Shown: positions 36,740-49,972 of the stretch, piece after piece | How the letters are laid out: every line of letters begins with the position of its first letter | Position numbering within the stretch: position 1 is the stretch's first letter | Source of the DNA: Lepraria neglecta | Taxonomy: Eukaryota > Ascomycota > Lecanoromycetes > Lecanorales > Stereocaulaceae | Assembly: GCA_033220425.1 (NCBI GenBank) | Contig: CM065647.1 | Coordinates: forward strand, 1,116,001 to 1,180,000 | DNA length: 64,000 nt | Direction: 5' to 3' | The notes under the pieces: generated by a model | What the model was told of the DNA's origin: nothing | The model's input: the letters and a program-made list of their open reading frames with translations, nothing else | Database searches by the model: none | Translations under genes and position numbers: made by a program

Positions 36740-39480
36740 TATATAACCTTACCGGGCTAGATATTCTTCTCTTATAGTATAACCTAAGAATATAACCTAT
36801 AATATATAGAATCCTCTACGCGAAGACTCTACTACCTCTCCCGCTAAATTCCCCGCCCTAAAGCCTTATGAATTCTCCCCCTTAATTAAGTAAGCCTACT
36901 AGTATTTCCTACCCGGCCTCTAAACGATCCTATACTTACCCGTTCCGATATAAATAATAGTAGCTATACTAGTAATTAGGAAGAGAAGGAGTAAGAGGAG
37001 GAAGGGGATACTATAGAAGAGGACGAGGAGAAGGCGTTAAAGGTTAGCAAGGCCTATAATAGCAGGGTTCCGAAGTTATATAATATTAAGATAGGTAGGG
37101 TAGTAGTAGCTGGAGTAGCTACGAAAGATCTAGAAGTATTAGAACAGGAGGATTGTAATAGGATATAAGTACTTCAACCTCTACCTTACTATTTGCTTAC
37201 TACTAAATACTACTCTAGTATTAATATAACCAAGGTAGAGGACTATCCGCAATAGTCTTAGAAAACGTAGTAGTATATAGAGTTATTATTTCAGCTATAG
37301 AAGGGAAACCGGTCTATACAGAATACACGAAACCTCTATAGGTTATTATCTATTATAGCCCCTAACGGCAAAATGAAGAAGATCGTACCGTTCATTTATT
37401 AGCTATACTATACGGCTTAGATAAGATAGTAGGCTTTCTAATAGGCGGGAGCTATCTATAGGCGAGATTCTAGTTTAGGGATGTCTAAACTAAATTATTG
37501 CTTCTATCAAGGACTCTAGTCAACTCGAACAATACGGATGTTCGACTCAGGCAATACTAACGTCCGACTCTATCTAGATCGAAATCTATATATACAAAAT
37601 TATCTAATAATTCGAAACGTCGTCTTATTATAATAAGCATCTCTCGCTAGAGAGATTAAAGCCACGGAGTTATTAAGATATATATCTATCGGCTCACAAA
37701 TAGAATGTCAGTTATCCGTATATCAAGAATAGCGCCGCCCGGAATATTAGCGTAGCGAAGTCAGGTATTGTTCTTACTATTATACTAGCGAAAGTAGTAG
37801 GTAATTAGTTACGATAGTAGACGAAGATAATCGATATAAAGCGGACGCTATACACTTAAGATATCTCTGGGACTACCGATCTGGTATGACTACCTCCCTA
37901 CAAGATTCGTTATATTATATACCCGCCTTCGCTAGTATAAAATATAGCTCTTCGCGCCGAGGATTAAAGGATCTAAGACGAAGCGAAAGTAAAATATACT
38001 AGATAATATATAATTGCTCGCAAGGCTAGCAAGAGGATACCTGCGCTAACGACTACTAACTACTTCAAACATGTATATAAACTACGCGCCGCTACTATAG
38101 TCCCAAGCCTTCTGGGATTCGCTCGGCTCGATAACCTATCTCTATATACGGATAAGCTCGAAGGGGGGATTTATATAACGGCGGCGAGGGTCGCACGAAC
38201 TTTGCAGAGTTGGCTAATCTAAGAGAAGACTAGACTAAATACCCGCTAGCTAGTATCTATATCTATTATATCGAATATTTTGTTAATAATAGTCCGAAGT
38301 TAGTTATATTAAAGGATTTAATTATTAAACTAAAGGAGGATATCGTCGGAAGACCGCAACAACTATCTATAATTACCAAGCTATCTACTACTATATATAT
38401 TCTGGCGATAGTAGGTCTATAGCTCTTCCGCTATTTCGTCTTGGCTTCGCACTAACCTTACTCTAGTAGTTTGAAAGGTATTATCCTAATAAATGACTAT
38501 AGCGTAGCTCGGCCTTACCTTCCGGGAAACGAGATAAATTATTCATATAGATATACCAAGGAGACAACTATTATCACTTTGTTCCCCCTACGAACTACGT
38601 TCTTAAAACCGGTATTACCCTTACCCGTACCTCTAGAAGCGTAAATATAGATATAGACTGGATAAAGTACTATAGGATTTAATACTATAGGCGAGTCATT
38701 CGGTAGTGATAGCAAAGATAGAAGGTATACGAGTATAGTATATTTCTAGATGAGGCAAAGGGATCTTAATTCAATTATTATCTAGATAGGTAGATAGAAA
38801 GCTCTTAGTAAGAGTAGGTATAATATAATAGAATCAACCTATAGGTATTGCCAGCAGCAAATTTGAGGACTAGTTTAAATATTATAAATAGTAGACCCCG
38901 TCGTTCGAATTAGAGACTAGAGAAACTATACTATTCAACTCAACGTTACCGAGATAATATTTATATCCTAGAATCCCGCTATAAAGACCTAGCCAATACT
39001 ACCCGCCGCTTTTCCTAATCTAGATTCGTCTTCTCTAACAAATCCAAACGCTGTCACCGCTATAGAGGATATAGTTCCGCCAACTTAATATATATCCGCT
39101 AGTAGAGATTCTCTTTATAGGACGTGTTATGAATAGAAGGAGGTATCTAATCGTTATTAACCAAGCCGAAGAACTAATTCAATCGGTTAAGCTAATAACG
39201 TAACTCCACATCCTACCTATACAACTTAAGAGCCGGCGGCAAAGTATATATTATTAACGTACTGCAGCGAATCCGGTGAGTCCGGCTCCGCATATATTTA
39301 TCGATAGATACTCGAGTAGGTAGTATCTAAGGTCTTAAGGTCCCGGGCCAATAGGGCGGAGGCGGCGTATACTCGTCGAGGATATAGAAGAAACGGCGAT
39401 ATTCGTTATACGTAGGAGAACTATAGCTGGAGATATAGTCCTGGTAGCAACCTATTCGAAAAGGTAGGAAAATTTCGTTC
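36740..39480 (+). pseudogene. P1 SNF2-like copy 2, internally deleted
   Basis: Direct repeat of copy 1: 36755-37860 matches about 32175-33303, and 37850-38740 matches about 33968-34860. Copy 1 bases of about 33303-33968 are missing here, which removes motifs II (DExH) and III. So this copy could not be an active ATPase even before RIP. Downstream of the shared part a plus-strand frame to about 39480 reads YCSESGESGSAY and SKVLRSRANRAEAAYTRRG, perhaps the C-terminal tail of the original gene. Confidence 0.7.
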
Positions 39481-39559
39481 GACTCGGATAGACTTTTATC
39501 CGACTCGGCTAAGTTTCTATCTAACTTAGTTAATAGTCTTTAAGCTAACTCGATTTTAT

Positions 39560-40200
39560 ATTAATATTATATTAATTAAAACAACACGACAATAATACGC
39601 TAAAGAAGCCTATCCCTTTCCGAAAACCTTCGCCTTCTTCCCCTAAGAACCTCGCCCGTCTAGCTACCTATAACTAGCTATATCGTCGTAGATCATACTC
39701 CTTAATACCTTATACCACCTCGTTACTAGTAAAGACCCTTATATATATTAGATAGATAATAGGGATCTTCTAATAATAGCTAAGATAAAGGGAGAATAAC
39801 TAGTAGCTACTAGAAAAGCCTAGGAGACTAAAGCGAACAAGCGAAAGGTACGATTCGAACCGAGTAACTTATTCTATATATTAATATATTAGTAGATTAA
39901 GGCTATTAAAGAAAAGTAGCTAGAATCTAAGAGAAGTACCGAAGGGGACGACGGAGTAGTAGAGCCTAGGAAACGTCGAAGACGTAATAGTAACCTTAGC
40001 GAGGATATCTCTGAAAAAATACGCGAAGAAGAGGTCTCTTTAAAGATAACTAGCGTCGAGGATATCGAAATATCTTCTAATAACCCTATAACCAGCCCTG
40101 CGAAGAGACCAGTGCCTGCTATCGTTATAGGGGTATAACTTCCCTATACTCCTATATTCGGTCTGTTAGATAACTCTATATTTAGGAGACGGAAAAGATA
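39560..40200 (+). pseudogene. P1 unrecognised basic-acidic gene
   Basis: A plus-strand relic: KPIPFRKPSPSSPKNLARLA is followed by a Q/R-rich, probably coiled-coil stretch, then NKRKVRFEPSN and a cluster PRKRRRRNSNL. An acidic tail SEDISEKIREEE follows and the relic ends near 40190. The layout (P-rich segment, helix, basic patch) resembles the C-terminal tail of fungal pogo/Fot1 transposases, but no DDE core is seen upstream, so that is only a possibility. There is at least one frame change. Confidence 0.4.
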
Positions 40201-41400
40201 GGCTTCTCCGTTATAAGTACGATTAGTGTATAATAATAGATATAACCTATTGACCGTATAGCGTAAACAGACGTGGCCGTCGACGTCCAGAATCGATACC
40301 GCATTGTAAAGCGATACGAGTATTACCCAAAAGAAGACCGTAAGTTGCCCATCGACGTCATGCGTATATTTAATACGCTAATATAGAAAGAAGGAAACAA
40401 TATAGAACTATATAATAAAACGAGGTCCTCAAGGGAATATAGATACTAGGAACTACCTACGCAGCTCGGTAAATAATAAATTAGAGACGCGTGTTCATCA
40501 AATATAGCTGAAATAGCCGATGGTACAGGAACAACGAAACCGAACATCTTTATATACAGAGCAGAATGGCCAGCGTGCCGGACGACCTACCTAGACGCCC
40601 CAATAGATAATAACTGATAAGTTCAAATCTGCTAGTAAGAAACATCGAAAATCGAGAGAGAACCTAATTAGCAGACGGAAGGATAAATTAATAGTATATT
40701 TACCTCGGCATATAGGTCTTATAATAACTGATCGTTATAGTCGGTATAATATAAGTAGCGATAGCCAACCCGCACCGCACCACCTATACGGTACAAGCGG
40801 CCGAATTCTAGTACCGCGACTACGGGATGATTATCTAATCCTGACGATCGGGTTCTATCATCTAAAAAGACAAGGCCTAGACTATTATCGACTTCGTTGC
40901 CTATACCTATATATATATCGGATATTGAATCTAAAGACGACTATAAGGAGGTAACTACGGAGGAGGCGGCGGGACCTATCGCTTGGGGTAGTTCTAGGCG
41001 TCGCTAAGCGCAAAGATACTAATCCTCACGGGAATATCAATATATTTTCTACGCAACGAAGCCTATATTCCTCTCCAAGATTATAGGCGGTAATAATACC
41101 AATAGCCTATCACCATGGCTAGAACATAACCCGGTAGCTCTAAGTGACCTTATAATAAGAATATAGAGAGAATAGAAGGCTAAGCTCTAAAGAATAAAGG
41201 GACCTTAAGTTATCGGCGATCCAGATACCTTAGGTAATATACTAACTCCTAAAGAAGCTCGCAAGGTTATCACTCCTAAACCCCTACCTATTTATATAAC
41301 GCCGCGTAATAGCTAATATCTTCGTAGCTTATAGATAGCCTAAGCGAATTCAGAAGTTTTATAATAAGGAAAATAAAATCAACCGTTAAAATGGTAGTAG
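40200..41400. other. P1 interval without a supported gene
   Basis: Sequence with moderate RIP damage. It retains many CA/TG, for example around 40480-40650, but I could not follow one frame for long. It may be the 5' part of the next relic or a separate damaged gene. Confidence 0.35.
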
Positions 41401-42560
41401 AATAGCTATACCTAACAGTCGAGGACCGGAAGAATAATATATCGAACCTACTATTTAATATGTGATTTACTTTCGCGGATCTAGAGAAAGGTACAAGTAT
41501 TCTTCTTTCCTAAATAAGAACGAAATATATAGCTAATAGATCTAAGATAAGGGTTATTTTCTAGTACCGATAATTGTAATAAGTCTATATCGCGTTTTTT
41601 TTCTAATAGAACAAGCGCTATTAGACTCAGGCATAAGAGTATAGATCTATAGAAACCTTTACCCGCTAGTACTATTATTTTCGTTATAATAGCGCTTTAT
41701 TATATATTCGAAGAATACGAATATAGCTCCTATAGGATTAAGAGATAGGACGGTATATTAGTTAGTAGTAAGTCAACCTAATACTCGAAGAACAACCTAT
41801 ATACTAATAATACCTTAAGCTATATTCGAATATATAATAGAGGTATAGTACGATATAGGTGAAATCAAAACGCGGATAGTTACGGGACTACTTTATCGTC
41901 GAATAATAGACTACTACTACACGAATAGGCATAGTAAGAACTGTCGACTACTAGTTACTAATACGTTCAAGGATTCCCTAGAAGATCTGAAAAATCAACT
42001 AGACCTTTAGAGCGTTCTAGAGGAGATAGGAATAAATAATACTAGTATAATAGGCTAAGAAGAAGAGCACGGAAATAATAAAGAATATACGGTATATATA
42101 AGAAGCGATTACAGGTATATATTATCGGCTAACACTGAAATCAAGGCTAAAGAACCATCTCCCGAGGAGGGTCTTAACGAGACCAATTTAGAGTTTAGAA
42201 ACCAGGATAGTTTTTTCGCTTCCCTCACCTTTAGTAATAATTCAGCGGAGATAATAGACATCCAGGTATTTTTAATATGGGACTTCGAGCGTATACGGAA
42301 GGAGGCCGGCCTATAAGTAGATAAGAGTCTTTAGGAAGAGGATTATATTATAGACGTCGAAGAGTAGAGTAGGTTAGTAGAGAGGTGGATTATAGAGGAT
42401 AAAATAGTATATCTAAATATTATTCCAATAGGAGAAGAACCTGAGGACTAGGCTGCTAAGGATACTGCGGAGGGGATAGAGGATAGATCGATAGAGTATA
42501 AAGCTTAGGCGGGAGGAAGCCTGACAGAATCAAGCTGTCAGCAATCGAATATATAGCTAT
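41400..42560 (+). pseudogene. P1 unrecognised gene near the right end
   Basis: A plus-strand frame readable for about 330 codons with few stops. It includes EQALLDSGIRV near 41610 (resembling an aspartic-protease D-S-G box), then GLRDRTVYQLVVSQPNTRR, KTRIVTGLLYRRIIDYYYTN, KEPSPEEGLNETNLEF and an acidic C-terminal third (EEDYIIDVEE, ERWIIEDKIV). The LLDSG box followed by a beta-rich stretch suggests a retropepsin-like fold, but the partner features of a retroelement are absent. Function is unknown; it lies about 450 bp from the right TIR. Confidence 0.5.
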
Positions 42561-42987
42561 TGAACGTATAATATGAAAATAATTATCGTATTATCTTTTA
42601 AAATCGCCTAGCTCGGATAATACTACCTATAGGTTAATTCTGGATAAGATATCTGACTCGAATATACCTACTACAGCGGAGGATATATCCGAACTATCCG
42701 ACTCGGATGACTTCTTATCTACTAATATTGTCGATATACTACCTAAGCGCATATGTTTCGCATTCCGGAACAAATGCGCAATGGTGGCGTTGGTCCACGA
42801 AAGCAACTTTTGATACTAATGTTATAGGCGCCTAGCGCAGCAATTTGAGGTTGTAGATACTACTATCGGCAACCTCGAGTTGCTAATTTGGCTAATTTCT
42901 CGGTCCGCAATCGATATAGGATATAGACCCTAATCGCCATGCGGCCTGCTAATAGCGCAAAACTAGCTGCGACGCTAATAACATAAT
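42561..42987. other. Right subterminal region of P1
   Basis: Non-coding. It holds tccgactcgga near 42700, gttgctaatttgg and gcaacctcgag motifs, and from about 42842 to the TIR the same sequence as the left 165 bp of the 616-bp MITEs in inverted orientation. Confidence 0.65.
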
Positions 42988-43006
42988 CTTTTGGGAAAGC
43001 GCGATG
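42988..43006 (-). repeat. Right TIR of P1
   Basis: cttttgggaaagcgcgatg, perfect complement of the left TIR, followed by the aa duplication. Confidence 0.93.
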
Positions 43007-43777
43007 AACGGGTTATACAAGTAGAAATCGTAGTATATACCCTTATAGACGAGACTGCTAATCCTAAAGAAAACGAATTTATAGATCTATTTATAGATAG
43101 TTTAAGCGATATTAATAACTCTATTCTATATTCTCGTCCTTCTATATAAAGTTAGCGATTAGGTAATAGAGATAATCTAATTAATAGATCTAAGGGCGAT
43201 ATAGATCGGAATAGTTAAATAGTTTATTATTCGATTTATCTTTACCAAGATATATTATTTACTCTTTACTAGGGTATCTCGTTGAACTTAGATATAGTAT
43301 TCAATATAGGAGACGAGGATAGCGGAGGATAGTATAATAATATAAAGGTAATTATTATCCCGATTATCGAAGAAGTAAGTACCTACTAAATATAAGATAC
43401 TAGGGCGATAATATAATAATCCTATCTCTATCGGATCCGATCGATAAGGGAGAAACTTCCGGCGGTATTATATATCGCAAGCCTAATACGAGGTATAGTA
43501 GATATAGATATATATAATAAAACTAGTACTTATAAAAGGTTTATAATTAGGCGACGTACCTAATAAGGAGATTACTAAGGACGATAATATATAAGAGTTA
43601 GATATACTAGCGGACGAATATATAATAAAGGTAAAGGGTACCGACGAGCCACAACGTATAAGGTTAGGGATTATATATACTACGTAGTATAAGAAACTTA
43701 GAGTGAAGAAGGGCTATAGGATATAGTACCGTGCAACGCCAAAGACGCCTCTAGTAGTTATACTCGATGAGACTATA
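43007..43777 (+). pseudogene. Relic Z, middle part
   Basis: Continues Z after P1: TLIDETANPKENEFIDLFID at once after the junction, later ELDILADEYIIKVKG and TPKTPLVVILDET, where element C interrupts it at the ctata duplication. The last codons lie beyond C. Confidence 0.55.
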
Positions 43778-44223
43778 TATTACGAGCCAAGAATATACTA
43801 GGAGGAACGCGCTACGGGCGTACGAGGGAGTATAAGCTTGGTAGGGTCTAGTTTAGACGAATCGATATTCGACTCGTTCGACTCGGATATAGTTTAGACG
43901 AATCGATATTCGACTCGTTCGACTCGGATATAGTTTAGACGAATCGATATTCGACTCGTTTGAATATAGATACTTGGTATGAATTTCCTATTGCTATATA
44001 TAGGAGTACTTACTTACTACTTGGAGTATCGTGCTTAACTTACTATTTATTACTTACTATATACGATAGATCTCTTAGGCTAGGCACTAAATATATATTA
44101 TCTAATTATATACTAGACCCGCTTAGTATCTATTGAAGCCTACTTTATACTCTTACCCTATTATACCTCCATCCCTATTAAGAATCAATCTATATACGAT
44201 ACTAGTATATACGGTTTATAATA
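43778..44223 (+). repeat. 5' LTR of element C
   Basis: 446 bp with three 41-bp U3 units starting at 43851, 43892 and 43933 (core gacgaatcgatattcgactc). The 3' LTR has only two, which explains the 41-bp length difference. Confidence 0.92.
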
Positions 44224-44289
44224 CTTTAAGTACCCTTAAGGATAAGTACTATACTAAGAGACCCTAGGGTATCTACCCTAAGCTCTTTA

Positions 44290-45500
44290 GGAGGAGGAAG
44301 CGGATAATAACGCCCAACTATTAATAAAGGACTTAGCAGATATATCAAGATAGCCTAGCCCGACTTATACTACGGAGAGAGAGATAAGCTCGAGGGATAG
44401 CTATCCTAGATATTACTTTACTTGAAGTTCTAAGGAGACCTTATACCTATATAATAATATCCTACCTTTACTATTACTTACTTATATAGAAGAGCCCAAA
44501 AGTAGGTTAATCCGTTCCTAAAGAAGTATATAGAAGACAACGACGAAGACAGCGAAATCAAATAATAGATAGAGAGTATAGCTATATTTAGACTCGAAAT
44601 CCGCCGTATATTCGGTCCGTTAAACGAAGTCAATATAGTAATACAAACTATCTAGTATATAACCTAGAAGAAATCTATATTAGAGTACTCGACTTAATTT
44701 TAGTAATATATAGTAAAGACTAACTAGAACGACAACGTATTAATAACTATATATCGGAGAGGTCTTAAGGATAATATTAAAGACGAGCTTATAAGGTTAG
44801 GGATTATTATTAATACCCTTAATAAACTAATCGAAGAAGCGATCGAAATTAATAATAAGCTATTCGAAAGGACTATAGAGAAAAGGTATAATAGAGGAGT
44901 TAGCGAAATAGGACGCTTAAGCTTTTTCGCTAAATTAAGGAGCTATTACCTAGGATATAAAGAACGCGACCTCTATAGATATACGCCTATAGAACTAGAC
45001 TTTACGGAGAAGAAAGGTAAATAGGCCTTTAGGGGGCTAGCTAGGGGCAAGAAGTAGTAAGGGGTTAATAAGAAAATACTAAAGTGTTATAGCTATAGCA
45101 AACCGGGCTACTTTACTAGAGACTACAAGTCGAAAAATATAGTATATCGACCGTAGCTAAATATACTAGAGAAAGTACATACCTAGAATAATAGATAGTA
45201 CGCCTAAGGAGATTCTACTAGTATAGGATAAAGTCGAAGAAGATATTAGTTCCTAGTATAATAGGATAACGTAAGAAGAACTTAATAAAGAATCTAAAAA
45301 TAGCGATAACGACTTCACAAGGAAGTTTAACGCGTATATTAGGGAATAATATAGGAACGACCTAAATACTAAAGATAGTAGTAAGGCTTAAGAAGAAAAG
45401 TCTAAGTAGGATTAGAAAGAAAGCAAAATAGATCTAGAGTAGGAAGAAGCCCTTAGCACTTTAGAAGCTAAGTAGGAAGAAATACGACTACCAAGAAGGA
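44290..45500 (+). pseudogene. Element C gag relic
   Basis: Plus-strand relic colinear with gag of A and D. A zinc knuckle at 45085-45126 reads C-Y-S-Y-S-K-P-G-Y-F-T-R-D-Y, i.e. CCHC with only the first Cys kept and the others changed to Tyr. An acidic, lysine-rich tail follows (about 45240-45560). Stops throughout. Confidence 0.8.
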
Positions 45501-45559
45501 TAATATCTAAAACTACTACATCTAAAGAAGAAGAAGAAAGCTCTAAGGAATATATATAG

Positions 45560-48500
45560 CTAGACTATCGGATAGATCGGAATTACCGAGGTTACAAGAG
45601 TATACTATAGGAAGAATATACATCGCTTTACTATATATAGTATAGTATACCGAGAAATATAGCTAAGGGACCAACAAGAATACTACCCTATAGATATAGC
45701 TATTACCACGAATATAAGGAAAACGGATATCTATAGCACCTCGCGACGAAAAGAATATACTAATACTTCCTAGGATACGACAAGGAATAGTTAAAGAGAG
45801 TCATTTACAAATTAAACAATGACCCAAGCGCTAGAGAATACCATTTAATAGAATGGTACGCCTATCTATATAACGACTATAAGAAGTATATATAATCAAA
45901 GTCAAAGGTAGGGTTTCTACTCCTATAAGCGGGAAAAGAGTAATCCTTTATAGTAGGGGTAGCTATAAGGAGATCAATATATTAACCCCAAATAATATCT
46001 ATATTCCGCGCAATACGATATATATATAAAAACACCGGTAATCGTTAACGGATAGCGGACCGTTGCGATAATAGACTCTAGAGCTACTAGAAACTTCATC
46101 TCACAAGACTTGGTATAAATAACTAGAATACCAACTCGAAAGAAGTTATAGTAGTATAACCTTTAGATAGCTAATAGGTTAATACTATCAATAGGAAAGG
46201 TAGACGAAGAGATACTTTCGTTACCTATTATAATTTAGTACTACTATAAGGAGATTACCTTTAACGTTATTAGAATAGCTACTTATTATATAATTTTAGG
46301 AATACTTTAGTTAAAGAAGTACAACCTAATAATTAATTAGGCTCGAGGAGTACTCAAGATGGATCAATCCGGCAATATTACCAGGATTATACCTACGTAT
46401 TAGCAGCGTTTAATAGTAGATAAGAAGTCGAACCGAAGACCGGTCGAGGTATATATTATCTTAACTTCGCATAAGGATAGTACTAAAGGGTAGTCCGACT
46501 CTATAGTTACTAGTAAAGGTTAGCGGGACAACAAAGTAAGAGTTAGGGGAGGAACTAATATACCTTCCGTCCCTTAAGAGTATAGTAAGTAGGTATACTT
46601 ATTTAAGGAAGAGACGAATATAGAAGTATTGCCTAGGTACTAGCTATAGAATTATAAGATCGAACTCGAACCTAGTAAATAGCCGATATTTAGACCTATT
46701 TACGTATCATTAGAAAAGGAACTTAAAGTACTTCGCGGGTATATTAACGAGAACCTTAAAAAGGGATTTATTTAGGAATCCAAATTACTAGTAGGTTATC
46801 TAATCCTCTTTACACTAAAGAAGGACGGAAGCTTAAGACTATATATCGACTATTGAAAGTTAAACGATATTACTATCAAAAATAGATATCTATTACTAAA
46901 TATAGAGGAGCTATAGGATCGGCTCGGCAAAGCAAAGATATTTACTAAACTAGATCTTAGGGGCGTATATAACTTAATATAGATAAAGGAAGGCGAAGAA
47001 TAGAAAACTACCTTCCAAACAAGATATAGCTACTATAAGTATTTAGTAATACCGTTTAGACTTACCAACGCACTAGTAATCTACCAAGTATTTATTAATA
47101 ACGTTATATAAGTATACTTAGATCGAATAGCGATAGCGTACCTCGACGATATACTAATATATTCTAAGAATAAGGAAGAATATATCGAGTATATATAGGA
47201 TATCCTCGGATACCTATTATAAGCGAAACTTCTCCTTAAACTAGAAAAGTACGAATTTTATTAATAAGCGGTAGAATTCCTAGGATTTATAGTTAGTATA
47301 AAAGGTATTAGTATAAGCCTAGAAAAGATTAAAGCTATTACTAAATAGCCTATACTATAGGACGTCAAAGTAGTACAAAGCTTTTTAGGTTTTACTAACT
47401 TTAATAGGAAGTTTATTAAGGGCTACTCCAAGAAAGTACTACCTCTAATAGATATTACTAAGAAGGATATTAGGTTTATATAGGGAAAAGACTAATAGAA
47501 ATTATTCGATACATTAAAGAAAGTATATATAGATCTACTAGTACTCTATACCTTTTAGATAAACGAGCCAGCTTATATTAAAATAGATATATTAGATCTT
47601 GTAATTAGAGTATACCTATATTAAATAAAAGACTAAAAGTAGTATCTAGTTACCTACTATTCAAGGAAGATATTAGTAGCCGAATAGAACTATAATATAT
47701 ATAATAAGGAGCTACTTGCCGTAGTATATATATTATAGAACTAGCGAGTATACGCAGAAAGCTGCTCGGACCTAACTATCTTTATAGATTATAAGAATCT
47801 TCTTAATTTTATAACGATAAAGGAGTTAAATAGAAGATAAGTTCGATAGTTAGAACTATTAGGTTAATATAAGTTTAAGATAACCTATACCCTAGAAAAA
47901 GATAATAGTCGAGTAGATACCCTTAGTAGGCGATTAGACTATATAGAAGAAAAGAATATTATAGAATAACTAATCCTAAAGAGAGAAGCGGACGGATTAC
48001 TAGTACTATACTAGGTATTAGTAGCGACCCTTCGTATATTAGGACCTAATATAACTAATAGGATCGTAAAGGCCTATAATAACGATATACTCGCAATAAA
48101 TCTATAAAAGGATTAGTAGGATTCGGTATTACTTAAATACTAGGATAAGATCTACTTGCCTAATATATACGTTAAGGGAGTAATTAGAGATTACTATAAC
48201 GACCCTTTATAAGGTTACCTAGGAATATCTAAAATAATAGAACTCCTAGAAAGAGGATATATAGCGCCGAGACTTTAGACGCGCGTTAAACGATATATTA
48301 AAGAATATATATAGTACTAGTAGAATAAGGCGATATAATATACTAAGTACGGGCAAATATAGTTTGCGCCTATACTAGAATCACTATAGAATGATATTAT
48401 AATAGACTTTATAGTTAAACTACTACCTTCGAAAGATCTAGCTATATAAGATATCTTCGACTTAATTATAGTTATTATAGATAAACTTACTAAATATATA

Positions 48501-49440
48501 ATTATAATACCTTTTAAAGAAATATATAAGGTAGATTAGTTAGCCTTTATACTACTCGATAAACTAATAAGGGATTATAGTATACTAAAGTCGATTATAT
48601 CCGATAGAGATAAGCTATTTACTTCTAACTACTAGATAACGCTAGTAGTAGTAATTAGAACTAAACTTCGGAGATTAACTATATATTACCTATAGACTAA
48701 CGGGTAAATAGAACGTGCAAATCAAATAATAGAAATATACTTAAGATATTATATAAACTAGAAGTAGGATAACTAGGTTTCGGTACTTCTAATAGTATAA
48801 CTAGCGTATAATAACAAGAAGTTAGATATAACTGGCCTAATACTATTCTTTACTAACTACGGGAAGAATATAAATATATTTCTATAGCCTAGAGAGGGAC
48901 CTAATATAGAAAAAGCCTTAGTTAAGGTAGAAGAGCTAAAGAATTTATATAAGGAAATATAAAGGTCTATTAAGAGCTCTAATAATAAGTTAAAGGAATA
49001 GATTAATAAGAAAAGGAAGAATATTCCTTAGCTAAAAGAGAGGGATAAAGTATACCTCCTAATAAAAAATATAAGGATAATAAGACTAAGTAAGAAACTA
49101 GATTATATTAAGGTTAGACTATTCTTAATTAAACGGGTAAAGGGACTAGTTAACTATAAACTCTAACTCCTACCTAACGCAAAGGTATATCCGGTATTCT
49201 ATATCTTACTCCTAGAGCTAGTAGACTCTAGTATATCTCTCTAAGAAATATTTCACTATAATATTAAGGAAGAAATAGAGTATAAAGTCGAGAGGATTCT
49301 AGATAGAAGAAATTAGTTCTATCTAGTTAAATAGAAAGGGTATAATAAAATAGAAAATACCTAGGAACCTCTTAAGAACCTTGCGGGGAACTATAGGGAA
49401 TATCTATAAGAGTTCTATTAGAGATAAGAGAGAACTAGTC
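45560..49440 (+). pseudogene. Element C pol relic (PR-RT-RNase H-IN-chromodomain)
   Basis: Protease box I-D-S-R-A-T at about 46070-46088 (D-S-G with G to R). The RT catalytic box YLDD is intact at 47139-47150. RNase H ends in YKFKITYTLEKDNSRVDTLS (about 47870-47925). The integrase zinc domain has lost its His/Cys to Tyr (about 48200-48330), and the first core Asp is in IIIDF (about 48400). The chromodomain (EYKVERILDRR...YLVK-x-KGYNKIENT-x-EPL, about 49270-49385) is clear, with Trp codons now TAG. RT is best preserved here of the A-D family, but stops abound. Confidence 0.88.
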
Positions 49441-49972
49441 GAAGCCCTCAGGGGCTTCTAAACTGTCGGGGAGATTGAAATATTTAGACAAGATATTAAA
49501 AGGAAGATTATTAGGTTTAGTAGAGCGGCCTCGTCGCGCTCTACCTCCTTAATATTTAATAGCTTATAATAAACTAATAGGTCTTCCTCCTCTTTAAGCT
49601 TCTTAACTTTATAGTTTAACCTTATAGTATATATAATAAGCTTAGCTTACTTACAGAGCGCTTCGCGAAGCGTAACTATCTTTTTATAACATTTCTTTTA
49701 TATACGGCGAAACTTAGCCTTAGAGAAGGCAAGCTTACAGGATAGCCTAGACGACGTACACTCTACGCACGACTCCGATTCGGCCCTAATACGGCACTCC
49801 TTCTCGCGACGAATATAGTACTTAGACTTCCGCATGACGACGACAGCGGTACTCGAGCTAGCGAGGATACATTACCTTCTAATTGCTAACTTAGATAGGA
49901 TCTCAGGGTTTAGACGAGGTATAAAGGATAGCAGGTTATCCTCGGGACGAGAATTCTGGGAGGGGGAGCTAA
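49441..49972 (+). other. 3' untranslated part of element C with polypurine tract
   Basis: Non-coding 3' stretch. A purine run gggagggggagctaa at about 49957-49971 directly precedes the LTR. From about 49730 the sequence keeps many CA/TG, unlike the rest of C. Confidence 0.6.

Larger units (their letters stand above)
25749..43006. mobile_element. P1: 17.3-kb Plavaka-type DNA transposon carrying SNF2 genes
   Basis: The ends are perfect inverted repeats: catcgcgctttcccaaaag at 25749-25767 and its reverse complement at 42988-43006. A 2-bp duplication aa lies at 25747-25748 and 43007-43008, and relic Z reads on across the joined site. Subterminal DNA is rich in short repeats such as gttgctaa/ttagcaac. 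Inside are a minus-strand Plavaka-type transposase near the left end and, on the plus strand, a SNF2-like ATPase, an unrecognised gene, a second SNF2-like copy and two more unrecognised relics. Short variable target duplications suit the CACTA-like group to which Plavaka belongs. Two 616-bp MITEs in element D share its TIR and right end. Confidence 0.85.

Noticed and set aside
39560-40200. pogo/Fot1-type transposase
   Set aside because: Only a tail-like composition (P-rich, basic, coiled-coil) is seen; no DDE core or helix-turn-helix could be read upstream, so it is left unassigned.
25749-43006. Polinton/Maverick or Starship as the identity of the 17.3-kb element
   Set aside because: No DNA polymerase B, capsid or retroviral-type integrase motifs and no tyrosine-recombinase captain were found; the 2-bp duplication and Plavaka-type transposase point elsewhere.
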